In this document: in pieces, positions 61,483 to 64,000 of the stretch
Numbering within the stretch: position 1 is the stretch's first letter
Layout: each line of letters starts with the position of its first letter
NCBI GenBank assembly: GCA_001784175.1
Contig: MFPR01000020.1
Coordinates: 215,248-279,247 of the forward strand
Origin: Candidatus Lindowbacteria bacterium RIFCSPLOWO2_12_FULL_62_27
Lineage (GTDB): Bacteria; Lindowbacteria; 2-12-FULL-62-27
Direction of reading: 5' to 3'
Length of the DNA: 64,000 bases
Program-made: the position numbers and the translations under genes
Notes under the pieces: generated by a model
Databases searched by the model: none
What the model saw: the letters and a program-made list of their open reading frames with translations, nothing else
What the model was told of the DNA's origin: nothing

Positions 61483-61499
61483 TACTGGGAGGTCTTGGC

Positions 61500-61847
61500 A
61501 TGTCCGACAATGGTAACGGCGAAAGCCGGTATTACGTGATTTTGAAAAACGACGACGTCCACACGTTTAGCGAGGTCATCCGGATCCTGGAGCGGGTTCC
61601 GGGGAAGTCCCATGTCAGCGCGACGAACGTGGCCATCGCCGCCCATACCCTGCAGTTCGCCGCTGTCTATCGCGGTGACCTTGCGGGCGCCAATGTCCTG
61701 CACGCCGCGCTGACAAAACTCAGCCAAGACTACGAGCGCCTTGCCGACCACTGCATCGAATCGGAAGACAGCAAAAAATTTATCAAAGCCATCCGCCACT
61801 TCCGCACCGGCGACCGGCAGTTGGAAAAACTGCGAAAGCTTCTGTAA
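61500..61847 (+). CDS. ClpS-like adaptor protein 1
   Basis: 115 residues. YYVILKNDDVHTFSEVIRIL and AIAAHTLQFAAVYRGDLAGANVLHAAL follow the ClpS fold. Asn17-Asp18 and His49 correspond to the N-degron-binding Asn34-Asp35 and His66 of E. coli ClpS, with the same 32-residue spacing. The C-terminal ~40 residues are helical and charged, beyond the ClpS core. ATG 61500 has GGGAGG seven bases upstream. The IS element ends just four bases before that site, so any native promoter may have been displaced. Clp-adaptor function is inferred from motif only. Confidence 0.72.
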   Translation: MSDNGNGESRYYVILKNDDVHTFSEVIRILERVPGKSHVSATNVAIAAHTLQFAAVYRGDLAGANVLHAALTKLSQDYERLADHCIESEDSKKFIKAIRHFRTGDRQLEKLRKLL

Positions 61848-61932
61848 TGTTCAGAATGAGGTTCAGCATCTTGCGGTAGAAGTCGTGGATGAAGTCTGTC
61901 GACGGCGACGGCAAAAAGCAAATGTTAAAATG

Positions 61933-62355
61933 TTAGTATCCGTCCCCACCCACCCCGGGGGCCTTTTGCCGTTCACCGAGAATCTGGTGAACCAAATCCA
62001 AAAAGTCCCTGATGACGAATGGTTTTTTAAAATACCCGGCCAGATCCCGCTTGATATTCATCCCTTCATGTTTCAACTGTCCGGCTGTTGTTTCCCTGGG
62101 TTGGGCTGAAATCATCATCACAGAAATCCGGCGCAATGCTTTTTTAGATTTCAGCATCGACAGGAATTTCACCCCGCCGATTCCCCCCGAACGCATGACA
62201 TCTTGAATGAACAGATGGACGGTCCGGCGCCGGAGGATCGACAGCGCTTCGTCCTCGTCCGTCGTTCCAACGAATTCATAGCCGGCATCTTCGATGATCG
62301 CGCGGTATATTTTCAACGTGTCGCGGTCGTCATCAAGGCACAATATCTGTTTCAC
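61933..62355 (-). CDS. Stand-alone receiver-domain response regulator
   Basis: 140 residues, receiver only: MKQILCLDDDRDTLKIYRAIIEDAG (acidic pocket), VHLFIQDVMRSGG (phosphoacceptor Asp), VMMISAQ (Thr/Ser switch) and AGYFKKPFVIRDFLDLV (Lys). There is no output domain, so it should act by protein contact. The start overlaps the preceding 88-residue gene by ATGA, coupling it to the ClpS-like operon. Its kinase is not identified. Confidence 0.88.
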   Translation of the reverse strand: MKQILCLDDDRDTLKIYRAIIEDAGYEFVGTTDEDEALSILRRRTVHLFIQDVMRSGGIGGVKFLSMLKSKKALRRISVMMISAQPRETTAGQLKHEGMNIKRDLAGYFKKPFVIRDFLDLVHQILGERQKAPGVGGDGY

Positions 62356-62618
62356 ACGTGTATGGGCTTGTTTCCAATATATACGGATGCCAGGGCATTG
62401 GCCACTCGGTTGTATAATTCTGGCGGGATTTCATCGCCGACATTAATTTTTGCAGGCTCGGGGGCCAGCTTCGGATCCCCATAGGTGATCCCGCTCGGCA
62501 GATGTTCGACGGCCTCAATTGCCCGAACATCTTCCCATACGCCCGCCACCACGGGCGCCGCGTGTGCTCGTTCATCATAGTGGAGTTTAAAAATATCGCG
62601 CGGGAGGGTAGATGTCAC
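62352..62618 (-). CDS. Small protein of unknown function between the ClpS-like and receiver genes
   Basis: 88 residues: MTSTLPRDIFKLHYDERAHAAPVVAGVWEDVRAIEAVEHLPSG... then EIPPELYNRVANALASVYIGNKPIHV. Soluble, mixed alpha/beta, no recognisable motif. It is a real gene by context: four-base overlaps with both neighbours (start with clpS-like 2 stop, stop with receiver start). It may bind one of those partners. Confidence 0.65.
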   Translation of the reverse strand: MTSTLPRDIFKLHYDERAHAAPVVAGVWEDVRAIEAVEHLPSGITYGDPKLAPEPAKINVGDEIPPELYNRVANALASVYIGNKPIHV

Positions 62619-62968
62619 GACTCGGTGGGCTTTGTCTTCATCAGGCGCCTGATCAGATCATGATAGTGCGTCAGGTCGACCACGCTTACCCTAAAACCGG
62701 CGATGCGGAGGGTGCGGTAGATTTTGCGGGCGCGGTTGACGGGGCCGCCGTAGACGACGGAGAGGCCGGCGAAGTGGGTTGACATGGCGACGTTGAACCC
62801 GAAGACCGGAGGCAGGCGGCATTCGAGCGAGATGGCGGCGATCACCTCGTCGAACGAGTGGCGATCGTCGTTGTGGAGGATGACGAAGAATGGCCTGCGA
62901 GTGTCGGGGACGCGGCCGCCGTCGGCCGGCCGGCTGTTGTCGTCGCCGGATGCGTCATGGAGAGACAT
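62615..62968 (-). CDS. ClpS-like adaptor protein 2
   Basis: 117 residues from ATG 62968, which has AAAGGGGG eight bases upstream. A disordered N-terminus (~24 residues) precedes PFFVILHNDDRHSFDEVIAAI and NVAMSTHFAGLSVVYGGPVNRARKIYRTLRIAGFRVSVVDL. Asn33-Asp34 and His65 keep the 32-residue spacing of the ClpS N-degron site. It is only distantly similar to ClpS-like 1, 0.8 kb away on the other strand. It is the second gene of a four-gene operon (63248 to 61933). Confidence 0.75.
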   Translation of the reverse strand: MSLHDASGDDNSRPADGGRVPDTRRPFFVILHNDDRHSFDEVIAAISLECRLPPVFGFNVAMSTHFAGLSVVYGGPVNRARKIYRTLRIAGFRVSVVDLTHYHDLIRRLMKTKPTES

Positions 62969-63248
62969 ATTGCATGCCCCCTTTGTCCGACACGGCCGAT
63001 GTGTCGATGTCACCGATGGCCAGCGACTCAAGACGGATGGTCTCCAACCTGGGAGTGCTTACTCGCGCAGAGGCCTCGGCGACGTAGAGCCGCGCCTGGT
63101 TCCAGCCATGGACGGCCTTTTCGATCACGAGAAATGCCAGGCTGCGGCCGTCGACGTAGTTGCCGATGGACGTGAATGTCACGAGGATCCACAGCACCGC
63201 GAAGAACCGGAGGAATTCCTTGAATGGCCAAAACAGAAATCGCAACAT
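62955..63248 (-). CDS. Small single-pass membrane protein heading the ClpS-like operon
   Basis: 97 residues: MLRFLFWPFKEFLRFFAVLWILVTFTSIGNYV is a membrane segment with basic residues before it, followed by ~60 soluble residues (SLAFLVIEKAVHGWNQARLYVAEASARVSTPRLETIRLESLAIG). ATG 63248 has AAAGGGGG eight bases upstream, the same arrangement as clpS-like 2. The 3' end overlaps clpS-like 2 by 14 bases. No family recognised; it may tether the system to the inner membrane. Confidence 0.6.
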   Translation of the reverse strand: MLRFLFWPFKEFLRFFAVLWILVTFTSIGNYVDGRSLAFLVIEKAVHGWNQARLYVAEASARVSTPRLETIRLESLAIGDIDTSAVSDKGGMQYVSP

Positions 63249-63298
63249 CTGTCACACCCCCTTTGGGTATTTTGTTTCAGAAAGCGTCTGATCAGGAT

Positions 63299-63319
63299 AA
63301 ACGCGGGATTTCCGCGTTT
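63299..63319. terminator. Stem-loop in the divergent intergenic region
   Basis: AAACGCGG (63299-63306), loop GATTT, CCGCGTTT (63312-63319), then two more T. It sits between two divergent genes (63248 and 63402), so it is more likely an operator or attenuator than a gene-end terminator. Confidence 0.4.
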
Positions 63320-63401
63320 TTCCGGTTTGTCATTGCCGGAGAAATAATGGAAATTCACCTGAAATCATCGTTTATTCAAGTTGGAAGGAGGTGGAGTGAA
63401 G

Positions 63402-64000
63402 ATGAGCCTCGATGCGACGATGTGGGAGAAGGCGGACGCAAGTTATCAGAATTACCTCGCGTATATCGCCCGGAAGACGGACCGGTTTGAATTGACGCCG
63501 GCAGATCTTCTGTACGTAACCAATTTCAAAGGAGGAAACGCCGCCATCCATGAGACGGAGGCAACGATTCAGGACAAGCTGGTTGTCTATGCCGCCGCGA
63601 TGAAGAGTTTGGAAGCAACGTTTGGCGGGAGGGCGATCAGCGACCTGAACAAAGAGGAACTCGGGGTTCTCAAAACCCGCGCGCAAGAATTCATCATGCT
63701 CTCAACGCGGGACCCGAGCGCCATCGATGGGTTCAAATGCGTCTACATGGCGGCTCTCCTCCATTTTTATTTTCCGCGGCTGACGCCCATCCTGGACAAA
63801 CGGGTACTTGCGGGACTCGGGCTGCTTGTGAAATACGACAGGGACCGGCAGGTGACGGATATTTGGAAGCACTATTCGACACTGATTGAAGGATTTCACG
63901 TGTATTTAAAACTCATGCCCGCTAAGATAATTTCACGACGTTTGGAAGCGGGAGAGGGATTTCCAGCGTCTGCGGGCTTTGCAGAATCGACGCTTCCGCC
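63402..64000 (+). CDS. Unknown protein, 3' end outside the window
   Basis: 199 codons visible from ATG 63402, which has a strong Shine-Dalgarno AAGGAGGT nine bases upstream. The protein starts MSLDATMWEKADASYQNYLAYIARKTDRFELTPADLLYVTNFKGGNAAIHE and includes AALLHFYFPRLTPILDKRVLAGLGL. It is largely helical, soluble, and I do not recognise a family. It is divergent from the membrane protein/ClpS-like operon and may belong to the same accessory block. The composition is normal for the window. Confidence 0.7.
   Translation, partial: MSLDATMWEKADASYQNYLAYIARKTDRFELTPADLLYVTNFKGGNAAIHETEATIQDKLVVYAAAMKSLEATFGGRAISDLNKEELGVLKTRAQEFIMLSTRDPSAIDGFKCVYMAALLHFYFPRLTPILDKRVLAGLGLLVKYDRDRQVTDIWKHYSTLIEGFHVYLKLMPAKIISRRLEAGEGFPASAGFAESTLP

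Overview
The window reads as chromosome of a flagellated, Gram-negative (diderm) bacterium of high GC content. The diderm call rests on P-ring (FlgI) and L-ring (FlgH) flagellar proteins, two lipoboxes and MurA; I cannot name the phylum. Gene order is mostly housekeeping, in compact operons with ATGA stop/start overlaps. About a dozen operon heads have a sigma70-like promoter whose -10 hexamer lies only 6-11 bases before the start codon, so many mRNAs are probably leaderless; other genes carry clear Shine-Dalgarno sequences.

Layout. 1-3 kb: parB (partial), parA, two parS sites, rsmG and a methyltransferase; parts of this segment are strikingly AT-rich, as if origin-proximal or mosaic, and dispersed palindromic repeats sit inside genes. 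3-8.3 kb: typA, a DUF4438-like gene, a secreted EEP-family phosphodiesterase/nuclease, a winged-helix remnant and a first ParE-type toxin/antitoxin pair. 8.4-16 kb: nadE, then murA-flgF-flgG-flgA-flgH-flgI-flgJ on the minus strand. 16-20 kb: rho-prmC-prfA-rpmE. Here rho encodes a protein lacking the N-terminal RNA-binding domain, and the 3' end of prmC is duplicated around a 284-bp element bounded by 25-bp inverted repeats. 20-26 kb: pdxJ-glmS-mnmE-mnmG. 26-34 kb: moeA and an L,D-transpeptidase, a GT2 glycosyltransferase, a polyprenyl diphosphate synthase, lepA and a class B PBP. 33.4-36.4 kb: two tandem Maf/MptE-like (DUF115) genes, probably for flagellin or surface glycosylation.

36-41 kb holds a TPR lipoprotein, a polytopic membrane protein, a rhomboid protease, a LysR regulator, a zinc-ribbon protein next to ssb, and a promoter-to-terminator unit predicted to make a ~75-nt structured RNA. 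41-49 kb is a surface-polysaccharide cluster: three SDR nucleotide-sugar enzymes, a UDP-sugar dehydrogenase, a WecA/MraY-type initiating transferase, a UPF0104 membrane protein, a nucleotidyltransferase, and ahcY. 49-52 kb is an NtrB/NtrC-type two-component pair. 52-57 kb is a CoA-transferase plus methylmalonyl-CoA mutase operon in which the MeaB chaperone GTPase is fused to methylmalonyl-CoA epimerase.

57-64 kb is the accessory end: a HAD-fold protein with Asn at the nucleophile position, an alkaline-phosphatase-superfamily protein, a second ParDE pair between direct repeats, an intact IS1634-type element, and a cluster with two divergent ClpS-like adaptors, a stand-alone receiver domain and small unknown proteins. 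That cluster is my best candidate for an undescribed system: a CpdR/ClpS-like regulated-proteolysis module. The last gene runs off the window.
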